A stretch of DNA of 13,186 nucleotides from Paracoccaceae bacterium (lineage in GTDB: Bacteria; Pseudomonadota; Alphaproteobacteria; Rhodobacterales; Rhodobacteraceae). Under the pieces are notes generated by a model, which did not search any database, was not told the origin of the DNA, and saw only the letters and a list, made by a program, of their open reading frames with translations. The translations under genes and the position numbers were made by a program. Below, in pieces: positions 1 through 6,921 of the stretch (positions within the stretch are counted from its first letter, which is position 1; every line of letters starts with the position of its first letter). The DNA lies in assembly GCA_003250135.1 (NCBI GenBank), contig QKHF01000186.1, forward strand, positions 1 to 13,186, given 5' to 3'.

Positions 1-126
1 GTGGCCAACCGGGTGATCTTCATGGACGCCGGGCAGATCGTGGAGCAGAACGAGCCCAAGGAGTTCTTCAACAACCCGCAGAGCGAGCGCACCCAGCTGT
101 TCCTCAGCCAGATCCTGGGGCACTGA
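1..126 (+). CDS. Amino-acid ABC transporter ATP-binding protein, C-terminal fragment (5' end outside window)
   Basis: This is the last 41 codons of a gene that begins before the window; reading frame 1 is open from base 1 to a TGA at 124-126. The peptide (VANRVIFMDAGQIVEQN, then KEFFNNP and a closing FLSQILGH) matches the segment after the H-loop in polar amino-acid ABC transporter ATPases (GlnQ/HisP/AapP type). In that family the protein is a cytoplasmic nucleotide-binding subunit that hydrolyses ATP to drive uptake of amino acids delivered by a periplasmic binding protein. Walker A, signature and Walker B motifs are not in the window, so neither activity nor exact substrate can be judged. 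The gene ends just before a strong terminator, so it is probably the last gene of its operon. Confidence 0.85.
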   Translation: MANRVIFMDAGQIVEQNEPKEFFNNPQSERTQLFLSQILGH

Positions 127-160
127 CGCGCCTCAATCGGCGTCGATCTGGAAATACAAG

Positions 161-190
161 GCGCGCCCTACGGGGCGCGCTTTTTCGTTT
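161..190 (+). terminator. Rho-independent terminator after the ABC transporter gene
   Basis: A perfect 8-bp GC stem (161-168 pairing with 173-180) encloses a 4-base loop (169-172) and is followed by TTTTTCGTTT. It lies 34 bases after the ABC ATPase stop and 16 bases before the end of the convergent phosphatase gene. On the minus strand the stem lacks a comparable U-run, so it mainly serves the plus-strand operon. Confidence 0.88.
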
Positions 191-205
191 GGCGCGGCGA
201 TGCGA

Positions 206-721
206 TTAGACCAAGTCCTTCGGCATCGCGTAGCGGGTGAAGTCGCATTTCCCGAAGTCCAGCGCGCTCCAATCGTCGATATCCGCCTCGAACACCGCGA
301 CCGCCCCGGTGGGAAACTTTTCGAAAGCGCGGGCGCAGGCGGGGCGGACCGATCCGTTCGCCAGCTTGCGCGCCAGCGAGGCGAGGCCCGGATTGTGCCC
401 GAGAACCATCACGGTTTCGACGTCCCTCGGCAGCGTCTTCGCCATATCCAGCATGGATGTCGGGTCGGCGTGGTACAGTTCTTCGCTGACGTCGCTGTCG
501 GGTTCGGCCTCGAACGCGTTCTTGACGCGGTCCCAGGTCTCGGTCGTGCGGACGCTTGAGGACAGGAGCACCTTGTCCGGCCGCAACCCCTCATCGGCGA
601 GGTAGGCCCCCATCAGCGTGGCCGCCAACCGACCGCGCGCGTTGAGAGGACGATCATGATCTGACAGCTCGGGGTCGCCCCAGGCGGATTTCGCGTGCCG
701 AAACAGAATGAGGCGTCGCAT
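206..721 (-). CDS. SixA-type histidine phosphatase family protein
   Basis: A 171-residue protein of the histidine phosphatase (phosphoglycerate-mutase-like) superfamily. It opens with RRLILFRHAKSAW: Arg8-His9 form the phospho-accepting RHG-like motif, in the RHA form typical of the SixA branch. Arg58 in SSSVRTTET and His109 in LGHNPG supply the other expected phosphate-pocket residues. Length fits the small SixA-like group. SixA in E. coli dephosphorylates phosphohistidine, acting on the ArcB phosphotransfer domain or the nitrogen PTS, but many alphaproteobacterial relatives have unknown substrates, so I assign only the family. It is cytoplasmic, with no signal peptide. The start is ATG 721-719 with only a weak GAG upstream. 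That upstream segment is one arm of an inverted repeat (727-773) that could mask the start. The gene diverges from the peroxiredoxin gene. Confidence 0.87.
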   Translation of the reverse strand: MRRLILFRHAKSAWGDPELSDHDRPLNARGRLAATLMGAYLADEGLRPDKVLLSSSVRTTETWDRVKNAFEAEPDSDVSEELYHADPTSMLDMAKTLPRDVETVMVLGHNPGLASLARKLANGSVRPACARAFEKFPTGAVAVFEADIDDWSALDFGKCDFTRYAMPKDLV

Positions 722-726
722 GAGCA

Positions 727-773
727 GCTCGCTGGGCTGTCGCTACCGAGGGTTCGCACTCTGCCCAGCGAGC
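727..773 (-). promoter_or_regulatory. Inverted repeat over the ribosome-binding region of the SixA-like gene
   Basis: Bases 727-737 (GCTCGCTGGGC) and 763-773 (GCCCAGCGAGC) are perfect 11-bp inverted arms separated by 25 bases. In the minus-strand transcript the second arm ends 5 bases before the AUG at 721, so the folded stem would cover the only Shine-Dalgarno-like bases (GAG). It could be an mRNA hairpin limiting translation or an operator shared by the divergent genes. In GC-rich DNA one such repeat by chance in 13 kb is conceivable, so position is the main argument. Confidence 0.35.
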
Positions 774-832
774 GCGCCTCCGTCAATGCTCGCGCCCTCG
801 CGCCCCGGCCGTCGCATGATATATCTCAACGC

Positions 833-857
833 GCCGCGAGTCGCGGCTGTCTATAAC
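833..857 (+). promoter_or_regulatory. Palindrome and possible -10 element upstream of the peroxiredoxin gene
   Basis: A perfect palindrome with 7-bp arms and a one-base centre (GCCGCGA g TCGCGGC, 833-847) sits just upstream of TATAAC (852-857), a reasonable -10 element 42 bases before the ATG. I see no good -35 at 16-18 bases spacing, which would suit an activator-dependent promoter, but this is inference. No OxyR-type ATAG/CTAT spacing was seen. Confidence 0.3.
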
Positions 858-899
858 GGGCGTGAAGGGCGGCGTCGCGGCCGCGAAAGGAGAAGTGTC

Positions 900-1538
900 A
901 TGGGTCTTCTGTTGGGCGAAGTGGTGCCGGATTTCGAGCAGGACTCGACCAAAGGCAAGATCAGCTTCCATGACTGGATCGGGCAGAACTGGTGCGTTCT
1001 GTTCTCGCATCCCGCCGATTTCACGCCGGTCTGCACGACGGAGCTTGGGCGTGTCGCGCAGTTGCAGGAAGAGTTCGCCAAGCGCGGGGCCAAGGTGATC
1101 GCGCTGTCGGTCGACTCGCTGGACGATCACCGGCGCTGGCTGAACGACGTGGAGGAGACGCAATGCGTGAAGATCGACTACCCGGTCCTCGCGGATTGCG
1201 ACCGCAAGGTTTCGAATCTCTATGACATGATCCACCCGAACGCCGACCCCATGCAGACAGTGCGGGCGGTCTATGTGATCGATGACAAGAAGGTGCTGCG
1301 CGCCTCGATCACCTATCCGCCAAGCACGGGCCGCAATTTCGATGAGATCCTGCGCCTGATCGACAGCCTGCAACTGACCGACAAGTACAAGGTGGCGACG
1401 CCGGTCGACTGGAAGGATGGCGACGATGTCATCATCGTGCCGTCGCTGACCGATCCGGATGAGATCGCTCGGCGCTTCCCCAAGGGCTTCACCGCCATCA
1501 AGCCCTATCTGCGAGTGACGCCCCAGCCGAACAAGTAG
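900..1538 (+). CDS. Peroxiredoxin, 1-Cys/Prx6 type
   Basis: A 212-residue cytoplasmic peroxiredoxin that reduces hydrogen peroxide and organic hydroperoxides. The thioredoxin-like fold carries the signature P38-A-D-F-T42-P-V-C45-T-T-E, with Cys45 as the peroxidatic cysteine and Arg122 as the likely conserved active-site arginine. The long C-terminal arm (about residues 150-212, with DWKDGDDVIIVPS and a closing KPYLR) is characteristic of the Prx6/AhpC-TSA 1-Cys group rather than of typical 2-Cys AhpC. Other cysteines (32, 89, 100) are not in the standard resolving position, so an external thiol is probably needed. The start is ATG 900, chosen because AAGGAG (887-892) lies 7 bases upstream and the family begins at this point. 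An in-frame extension back to 708 has no family similarity. The gene converges on argB with a 19-base gap. Confidence 0.93.
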   Translation: MGLLLGEVVPDFEQDSTKGKISFHDWIGQNWCVLFSHPADFTPVCTTELGRVAQLQEEFAKRGAKVIALSVDSLDDHRRWLNDVEETQCVKIDYPVLADCDRKVSNLYDMIHPNADPMQTVRAVYVIDDKKVLRASITYPPSTGRNFDEILRLIDSLQLTDKYKVATPVDWKDGDDVIIVPSLTDPDEIARRFPKGFTAIKPYLRVTPQPNK

Positions 1539-1557
1539 GACGGCTCAGGCGCGCCCG

Positions 1558-2469
1558 TCAGTCCTTCGGCTTGCGGATCAGCGTGCCGGCCCCGTGGGCG
1601 GTGAAGAGCTCCAGAAGACAGGCGTGCGGCGCGCGCCCATCGAGGATCACCGCTGCGCCGACGCCCTTTTCGATCGCGTCGAGCGCGGTCTCGACCTTCG
1701 GGATCATGCCGCCCGCGATCACGCCCTCCGCGATGAGCTTGTGACAGGTCTCCGGCGTGAGGTCGGTCAGCACGTCGCCCTCGGCGTCCTTCACGCCTTC
1801 GACATCCGTCAACAACAGCAGGCGCGCGACCTTCATCGCCCCGGCCAATGCGCCCGCGGCGGTGTCGCCGTTGATGTTGAAGGACTCGCCGTGGCGGCCG
1901 ACGCCGACCGGCGCGATCACCGGGATCAGGTCCGACCGGACGATGGTCTCCAGCACCAGCGGGTTGATCTCGACGGGCTCGCCCACGAAACCGAGGTCCA
2001 GGACCCGCTCGATGTTCGAATCCGGGTCCTTCTTGGTCTTCAGGGCCTTCTCGCAGACCATCAGGTTGCCGTCCTTGCCCGAGAGGCCCACGGCCTTGCC
2101 GCCCTGCTGGTTGATCAGCGTCACGATGCGCTTGTTGATGGAGCCGGCGAGCACCATCTCGACCACGTCGACGGTCTCCTTGTCGGTCACGCGAAGGCCG
2201 TCGATGAACTCGGACTGCACGCCCAGCCGTTTCAGCATCTGGCCGATCTGCGGGCCGCCGCCATGCACGACGATCGGGTGCACGTTGCACTGCTTCATCA
2301 GCACGATGTCGCGGGCGAAGCGGCTCATAGCGGCGTCGTCGCCCATGGCGTGGCCGCCGAACTTGATCAGGACGGTCTGCCCGTCATAGCGCTGCAGATA
2401 GGGAAGGGCTTCGGACAAAGTGCGGGCGGTTGCGACCCAATCACGTTTCATGGCGCGTGACTTCTCCAT
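1558..2469 (-). CDS. argB: Acetylglutamate kinase (arginine biosynthesis)
   Basis: A 303-residue N-acetyl-L-glutamate kinase that phosphorylates N-acetylglutamate with ATP, the second step of arginine synthesis by the acetylated route. It is cytoplasmic and of the amino-acid-kinase fold. Visible motifs are [12 protein letters not shown] (phosphate-binding lysine and glycine loop), [10 protein letters not shown] (substrate site), [16 protein letters not shown] and [10 protein letters not shown] (ATP side), and a C-terminal [11 protein letters not shown]. The segment before VLIKFGG ([11 protein letters not shown]) is the N-terminal helix found in hexameric enzymes that are feedback-inhibited by arginine, so such control is likely but inferred. 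Two starts are possible: ATG 2469, with GGAG 7 bases upstream, and ATG 2451, with GGAGAAG upstream. I keep the longer. It is the last gene of the minus-strand block, 85 bases downstream of the MscS-like gene. Confidence 0.96.
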   Translation of the reverse strand: MEKSRAMKRDWVATARTLSEALPYLQRYDGQTVLIKFGGHAMGDDAAMSRFARDIVLMKQCNVHPIVVHGGGPQIGQMLKRLGVQSEFIDGLRVTDKETVDVVEMVLAGSINKRIVTLINQQGGKAVGLSGKDGNLMVCEKALKTKKDPDSNIERVLDLGFVGEPVEINPLVLETIVRSDLIPVIAPVGVGRHGESFNINGDTAAGALAGAMKVARLLLLTDVEGVKDAEGDVLTDLTPETCHKLIAEGVIAGGMIPKVETALDAIEKGVGAAVILDGRAPHACLLELFTAHGAGTLIRKPKD

Positions 2470-2554
2470 TTAGGCGCTCCAAGCATGGACTTTCCCTGAA
2501 TTCCTACCGCGTTGCGCCAAAGAGGCCAAGCGGTCGCGACGCCGCGCGATGTGG

Positions 2555-3886
2555 TCATTCCTCGGCCGCCGCCGGCCGGAACGCCACGGCGCTCGCCGGC
2601 GCTTCCTTCACGTAGACGTCGCGCTTGGGATACGGGATCTCGATCTCCGCCGCTTTCAGCGCGTCCCAGAGCGCGAGATAGACATTGCCCTTGATGTTCA
2701 CGACGCCTTCCGAGGGGTCGTGAATCCAGAACCGCAGCACGAAGTCGACGGAACTGTCGCCGAAGCCGGTGATGTGGCAGACGGGCGCGGGGACGTTCTC
2801 GACCCGCGGCAGGGCCTTCACCGCCTCGATGGCGAGCTTCCGGACCGCGTGCGGGTCCGCCTCGTAGCTGATGCCGAAGGTGACCTCCAGGCGCACCAGG
2901 TTGCTGGAGAACGACCAGTTGACCACCTGTCCGGTGATCAGATCCTCGTTCGGTATCAGGTATTCGCGCCCATCCCGCGTGACCACCGAGACATAGCGGG
3001 CGCCCAGCGAGCTGATCCAGCCGAACGTGTCGCCCAGCGAGATCACGTCGCCAGGCTTGATCGACTTGTCCATCAGCAGAATGAAGCCGCTGATAAGGTT
3101 GGAGACGATCTTCTGCAGGCCGAAGCCGATGCCGACGCCGATCGCGCCCGACAGCACCGTGATGCTGGTCAGGTCCAGGCCGATGGTCTGCAGCCCGACG
3201 ATTCCGGCGAGGATGAAAAGGCCGATGCGAGTCAGCTTGCCGATCAGCACCCGCATCGAGGGCGAGACGTCGTCGAGGCTGGACGTCCGGCGCTCGACAA
3301 GGTTGGAGAGCGCGCTCGCCGCCCAGAACAGCAGCGTCAGAGACACCGCCGCCTGCACGACCAGAAGCAGCGATATCCGCAGGCCGCCCAGTTGAACCGC
3401 GGCCGAATCGAGCAGTTGCGAGGCTTCCTCGTCGATATCGAGAATATGCAGCGCCACGAAGCACCAGATCAGCGTGGCGACCGCCCGCGACAGGGTGCTG
3501 TTGCGGATCAGCCGGGACACCACCGCGAACACCACCCAGGCGGTCACAAGGCTGGCGAGAATGCCGAGCGCATAGCTGCGGCTGGGCCAGGTCGTGTAGC
3601 GCAGCGCCGCGATGGTTCCCCACAGCAGGCAGATGAACATGATGGCGCGGGTCCGGCGGCGCAGCACCGTGTAGAAGCGCAGCCGGCGGGCCGGAATGTC
3701 GCCCTGCCTCAATCGCGCTTCGATCTTCGGGTCGATCCAGTAGCGCATCAGATGCGCGAAAAGGAATGCAGCGACGGCGATCGCCGCCTGGGCTGCGAAG
3801 ATCGGGTTTGTGAAAAACTGCAGCCGGAATTCAAACTCGGCCTGAAGGGTGGAGAGAATCTCGAAAAGAGGTTCCGTGTCGAACAT
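2555..3886 (-). CDS. Mechanosensitive ion channel, MscS family
   Basis: A 443-residue inner-membrane channel of the MscS superfamily, expected to open under membrane tension and release solutes during hypo-osmotic shock. The N-terminal half holds about five or six predicted membrane helices (near residues 33-52, 80-100, 104-127, 136-150, 170-197, 217-235). The pore-lining helix follows around 240-271, with the Gly/Ala-rich run SGAIGVGIGFGLQKIVSN and then ISGFILLMDKSIKPGD. The cytoplasmic beta domain follows (DTFGWISSLGARY, RDGREYLIPNEDL, VNWSFSS) and a C-terminal alpha/beta domain. E. coli MscS has 286 residues and three helices, so this is a larger multi-helix subtype. The start is ATG 3886 with AGGGA 7 bases upstream, preferred to the adjacent TTG at 3889. 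It sits between engB and argB, which are adjacent in many relatives. Confidence 0.93.
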   Translation of the reverse strand: MFDTEPLFEILSTLQAEFEFRLQFFTNPIFAAQAAIAVAAFLFAHLMRYWIDPKIEARLRQGDIPARRLRFYTVLRRRTRAIMFICLLWGTIAALRYTTWPSRSYALGILASLVTAWVVFAVVSRLIRNSTLSRAVATLIWCFVALHILDIDEEASQLLDSAAVQLGGLRISLLLVVQAAVSLTLLFWAASALSNLVERRTSSLDDVSPSMRVLIGKLTRIGLFILAGIVGLQTIGLDLTSITVLSGAIGVGIGFGLQKIVSNLISGFILLMDKSIKPGDVISLGDTFGWISSLGARYVSVVTRDGREYLIPNEDLITGQVVNWSFSSNLVRLEVTFGISYEADPHAVRKLAIEAVKALPRVENVPAPVCHITGFGDSSVDFVLRFWIHDPSEGVVNIKGNVYLALWDALKAAEIEIPYPKRDVYVKEAPASAVAFRPAAAEE

Positions 3887-3975
3887 CAAAAGGTCCCTGG
3901 CCGCATTCCGGATCAGCGCGATTGGCTGACCTTAACATAACGCTTCGCGCCGGGATTTCCTTTCTGACGCGGCTC

Positions 3976-4647
3976 TTAGCCGTCGGTGAGCCCCGCGACC
4001 GACGCGCGCAGCCGGTCAAGCCCGTCGCTCTTCTCGGATGAGGTGGTCAGGATCTCCGGAAAGGCCGTGGGATGCTTGGCCAGTTCGGCCTTGGTCGCCT
4101 CGACCACCTTGGCCAACTCGCCCTTTCCGGGCTTGTCGATCTTGGTCAGCACGCATTGAAAACCGACGGCGGAGCGGTCCAAAAGCTCCATGATCTCGTG
4201 ATCCACCGCCTTGACGCCGTGGCGGGCGTCGATCAGCACAAAGGCGCGGCGCAGCGTGGCGCGTCCGGCCAGATAGTCCTTCAGCAGGCGCTGCCAAGCG
4301 TCCACCTTCGCCTTGGGCGCCTGAGCGTAGCCATAGCCCGGCAGATCGACCAACCAGACCCGTCCGCCCAGATCGAAATAGTTGATCTCCTGCGTGCGGC
4401 CGGGGGTGTTGGAGGAGCGCGCCAGTCCCTTCCGGCCGGTCAGCGCGTTGATCAGGCTGGACTTGCCGACATTGGAGCGCCCGGCGAAGCAGACCTCGGC
4501 GCGGTCCGCCTGGGGCAGGGCGGCCATGGAGACGACGCCCTTGACGAAATCGCAAGGCCCGGCGAACAGCTTGCGCCCGGCCTCGGCCAGATCGGCGTCC
4601 GGCTCCGGGTCTACCTGAAAGGCGAAAGAGGGGGCGTCAGAGGACAT
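3976..4647 (-). CDS. engB: Ribosome biogenesis GTP-binding protein EngB/YsxC (YihA)
   Basis: A 223-residue TRAFAC-class GTPase required in many bacteria for assembly of the large ribosomal subunit. The G motifs are all present in order: G1 GRSNVGKS at residues 56-63, the switch region RSSNTPGRTQEINYF, G3 DLPGYGYA, G4 TKID, and a C-terminal TSS near G5. The family-specific start of the domain (CDFVKGVVSMAALPQADRAEVCFAGRSN, split here as CDFVKGVVSMA and EVCFAGRSN) begins near residue 32. About 30 N-terminal residues are a variable extension. The start is ATG 4647; I see no clear Shine-Dalgarno sequence. The gene lies only 30 bases after the yidC stop, so translation may depend on yidC. Keeping engB next to yidC fits joint supply of ribosome and membrane-insertion capacity. 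Confidence 0.95.
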   Translation of the reverse strand: MSSDAPSFAFQVDPEPDADLAEAGRKLFAGPCDFVKGVVSMAALPQADRAEVCFAGRSNVGKSSLINALTGRKGLARSSNTPGRTQEINYFDLGGRVWLVDLPGYGYAQAPKAKVDAWQRLLKDYLAGRATLRRAFVLIDARHGVKAVDHEIMELLDRSAVGFQCVLTKIDKPGKGELAKVVEATKAELAKHPTAFPEILTTSSEKSDGLDRLRASVAGLTDG

Positions 4648-4677
4648 TGCAGACGTCAGGGCGAATAGGCGGCGCGC

Positions 4678-6759
4678 TCAGTCGCCGCCGCCGCCACCGC
4701 CACCACCGCTATCGCCGCCCGATGCGCCGCCATCTGACGATCCGCCGTCCGCCGCGCCGTCATTCGTGTCAGAGCCGGGCTTCTTGGCCGGGGCGGCCGC
4801 GCCCTCGGCGCCGCCGGGGTTCGAAGCGTCCACCGCCGCGCCCTTGGTTTTCTTGCGCTGACGGCGGCTCTTTCCCTTGCCCGGATTGTCGTTGGCGGGC
4901 TTGGCCGCGACCGCGGGTTTGACCACCGCGCCGCCGCCTTCCTGCGGCTTCTTGCGCCGGAAGCTCTTCTTCACGTTGCCGAAGAAGTCCACCTCGACGC
5001 CCTGGCTGCGCATGATGATGAACTGCTGGATGAAGGTCAGGATGTTGTTGAAGCACCAGTAGATCACCAGACCGCTGGCGAAGGTGCCCAGCATGAACAT
5101 GAAGATCCAGGGCATCCAGGCGAAGATCTTCTGTTGCATCGGGTCGGTCGGCGCCGGGTTCAGCTTCTGCTGCATCCACATCGTGACGCCCAGAATGATC
5201 GGCAGCACGCCGAGCGACACGATGGCCAGCATCGAGCCGGGCTCGGGCGGATCAAGCGGCAGAAGGCCGAACAGGTTCAGCACCGAAGTTGGGTCGGGCG
5301 CCGAAAGGTCCTTGATCCACAGAACGAACGGCGCCTGCCGCAGCTCCAGCGAAATCGAGATGACCTTGTAGAGCGAGAAGAAGATCGGAATCTGCAGAAG
5401 GATCGGCACGCAGCCGGAGGCGGGGTTCACCTTTTCCTTCTTGTAGAGCGCCATCATCTCCTGCTGGAGCTTTTGCTTGTCGTCGCCCGCGCGCTCTTTC
5501 AGCTTCTCCATCTCTGGCTGGAGCTTCTTCATCCGCGACATCGAGACGAAGGACTTGTAGGCCAGCGGGAACAGGCAGGTCTTCACGATCAGGGTCAGGG
5601 CCAGGATCGCCCAACCCATGTTGCCGATGTTGAGGTACAGGAAGTGCAGGACCTTGAACATCGGCTTGGTGAGGAAGAAGAAGGTCCCCCAGTTCATGGC
5701 TTCGGTGAAGCCGCCGATGTTCAGGTCCGCCTCGTAGTCGCGGACGGTCTCCCACTCCTTCGCGCCCGCGAATAGGTCGGTCGAGACAGAGGCGCTCTGG
5801 CCCGCCGGGACGGTCATCACCGGCAGGCGCATGTCCGCCTGGAAGATCTCGCCGGACGTCGTCTGGGACGCCTTGAACACCCCGGTGAAGCCCTGGCCCG
5901 GCTTTGGCGCCATCGCCGTCAGCCAGTACTTGTCGGTGAAGCCCAGCCAGCCGTTCTCGGCCGCCTGATAGGTTTCGGCCGGGACGCCCTCGGTCGGGGA
6001 CACGTCGCGATCGCGAATGTCGCCATATCCCAGGTCATCGTCGACCAGCACGCCGTCGAACACCGCGACGCCGCCCTCGTGAATGGTGATCAGGCGCGTG
6101 GTCTCTGGTTCGCCATGACGGGCGACGATGCCGTACGGGGCCAGCGAGACTTCGGCGCCGGTCGTGTTTTCGACCGACTGGGTGATCGAGAACATGAACT
6201 TGTCGTCGACGGAGATCACGCGGCGGAAGATCAGCCCTTCGCCATTGTCCCAGACCAGCGTCAGAGGGCTGTCCGGAGACAAGGTCTCGCCGCTTTCGAC
6301 CATCCAGTCGGTGGCGGGGCCGGGGGCCGCGACGCCGCCGGTCGGAATCCAGCCGTAGACAGCGTAAAAGGCGCCGTCCGCTCCGGTGGGGCTGAGCAGC
6401 GTCACATTGGGCGAACTGGGGTCCAGCGTCTTGCGATAGGCCTTGAGGCTCAGATCGTCGATGCGCCCGCCCTTCAGCGAAATCGATCCCTTCAGGTTGG
6501 GCGTGTCGATCGGGGCGCGCACCGCGCCCTCGAGCGCCGTCTCGCGCGCCTGAGCGGGCGTGGCGCCCAGCGTCGGAGCGGTCCCGGCCGCGCCCGTCGG
6601 GGCGGGGGCGATCTGCTCCTGCGCTTGCTCGGCGCGCTGCTGCTCCGCCTGCTGACGGCCCAACTCCTCCGGATCGACGAAGAAGAACTGCCATACCAGA
6701 ACCACGGCGACGCTCAGAATGGTCGCGATAAGGAAATTTTTCTGGTCGCCGCCGCCCAT
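4678..6759 (-). CDS. yidC: Membrane protein insertase YidC, with extended low-complexity C-terminal tail
   Basis: A 693-residue inner-membrane insertase of the YidC/Oxa1/Alb3 family that inserts and folds membrane proteins alone or with SecYEG. A first membrane helix (about residues 8-28) is followed by a Gln/Ala/Pro linker, the large periplasmic beta domain of Gram-negative YidC (about 60-350) and the conserved five-helix core (about 365-583). Lys393 in LIVKTCLFPL occupies the hydrophilic-groove position that is Arg in E. coli. The core includes NPASGCVPILLQIPIFFSLYK in two blocks (NPASGCVPILLQ, IPIFFSLYK), NPAPTDPMQQKIF and YWCFNNILTFIQQ. After residue 583 comes a roughly 110-residue tail: a basic part (near 597-604 and 627-640) that may contact ribosomes, then a Gly/Ser/Asp-rich end with eight consecutive glycines before the final Asp. 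The start is ATG 6759, with GGAG 11 bases upstream. Confidence 0.97.
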   Translation of the reverse strand: MGGGDQKNFLIATILSVAVVLVWQFFFVDPEELGRQQAEQQRAEQAQEQIAPAPTGAAGTAPTLGATPAQARETALEGAVRAPIDTPNLKGSISLKGGRIDDLSLKAYRKTLDPSSPNVTLLSPTGADGAFYAVYGWIPTGGVAAPGPATDWMVESGETLSPDSPLTLVWDNGEGLIFRRVISVDDKFMFSITQSVENTTGAEVSLAPYGIVARHGEPETTRLITIHEGGVAVFDGVLVDDDLGYGDIRDRDVSPTEGVPAETYQAAENGWLGFTDKYWLTAMAPKPGQGFTGVFKASQTTSGEIFQADMRLPVMTVPAGQSASVSTDLFAGAKEWETVRDYEADLNIGGFTEAMNWGTFFFLTKPMFKVLHFLYLNIGNMGWAILALTLIVKTCLFPLAYKSFVSMSRMKKLQPEMEKLKERAGDDKQKLQQEMMALYKKEKVNPASGCVPILLQIPIFFSLYKVISISLELRQAPFVLWIKDLSAPDPTSVLNLFGLLPLDPPEPGSMLAIVSLGVLPIILGVTMWMQQKLNPAPTDPMQQKIFAWMPWIFMFMLGTFASGLVIYWCFNNILTFIQQFIIMRSQGVEVDFFGNVKKSFRRKKPQEGGGAVVKPAVAAKPANDNPGKGKSRRQRKKTKGAAVDASNPGGAEGAAAPAKKPGSDTNDGAADGGSSDGGASGGDSGGGGGGGGD

Positions 6760-6797
6760 GGGAGGGTCCGCTCCATCTTGCCCTTGAAGTCCGGTGG

Positions 6798-6826
6798 GTT
6801 GAAGCGCTCCCAGCGACGAAGGTCAA
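6798..6826 (-). promoter_or_regulatory. Candidate sigma-70 promoter for yidC
   Basis: On the minus strand TTGACC (6826-6821), preceded by C as in typical alphaproteobacterial -35 boxes, is separated by exactly 17 bases from TTCAAC (6803-6798). Transcription would start near 6791, about 30 bases before the yidC ATG. A private promoter is needed because the opposite-strand cysteine-cluster gene separates yidC from yidD. The -10 is weak. Confidence 0.42.
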
Positions 6827-6860
6827 GCGGAATCCGGGCCTGCTGGTCCTCTCTGGGCCA

Positions 6861-6890
6861 TTGTGAGAGCGCCTGCCGGCCGGGTATTCT
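6861..6890 (+). promoter_or_regulatory. Candidate promoter for the cysteine-cluster protein gene
   Basis: TTGTGA (6861-6866) and TATTCT (6885-6890) are spaced by 18 bases and would start transcription near 6897, 25 bases before the ATG at 6922. This placement argues against the in-frame GTG at 6901, which would be almost leaderless. The elements are moderate matches only. Confidence 0.32.
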
Positions 6891-6921
6891 GGCCGACGCC
6901 GTGTCCGGAGCCCTGATTCAG

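Noticed and set aside
708..899. In-frame N-terminal extension of the peroxiredoxin
   Set aside because: It is Arg/Pro-rich without family similarity. A strong AAGGAG precedes ATG 900, where the family begins, and the extension would cover the promoter region.
3887..3889. TTG start for the MscS-type gene
   Set aside because: The adjacent ATG at 3886 has the better codon and good spacing to AGGGA.
2549..3940. 463-codon plus-strand open frame
   Set aside because: It lies wholly antisense to the MscS-type gene, is rich in Asp/Arg/His/Gln as expected of a shadow frame in GC-rich DNA, and has no recognisable domain.
6079..6921. Upstream in-frame extension of the cysteine-cluster gene
   Set aside because: It is antisense to the yidC coding sequence and crosses the intergenic promoter region; the protein-like sequence begins at ATG 6922.
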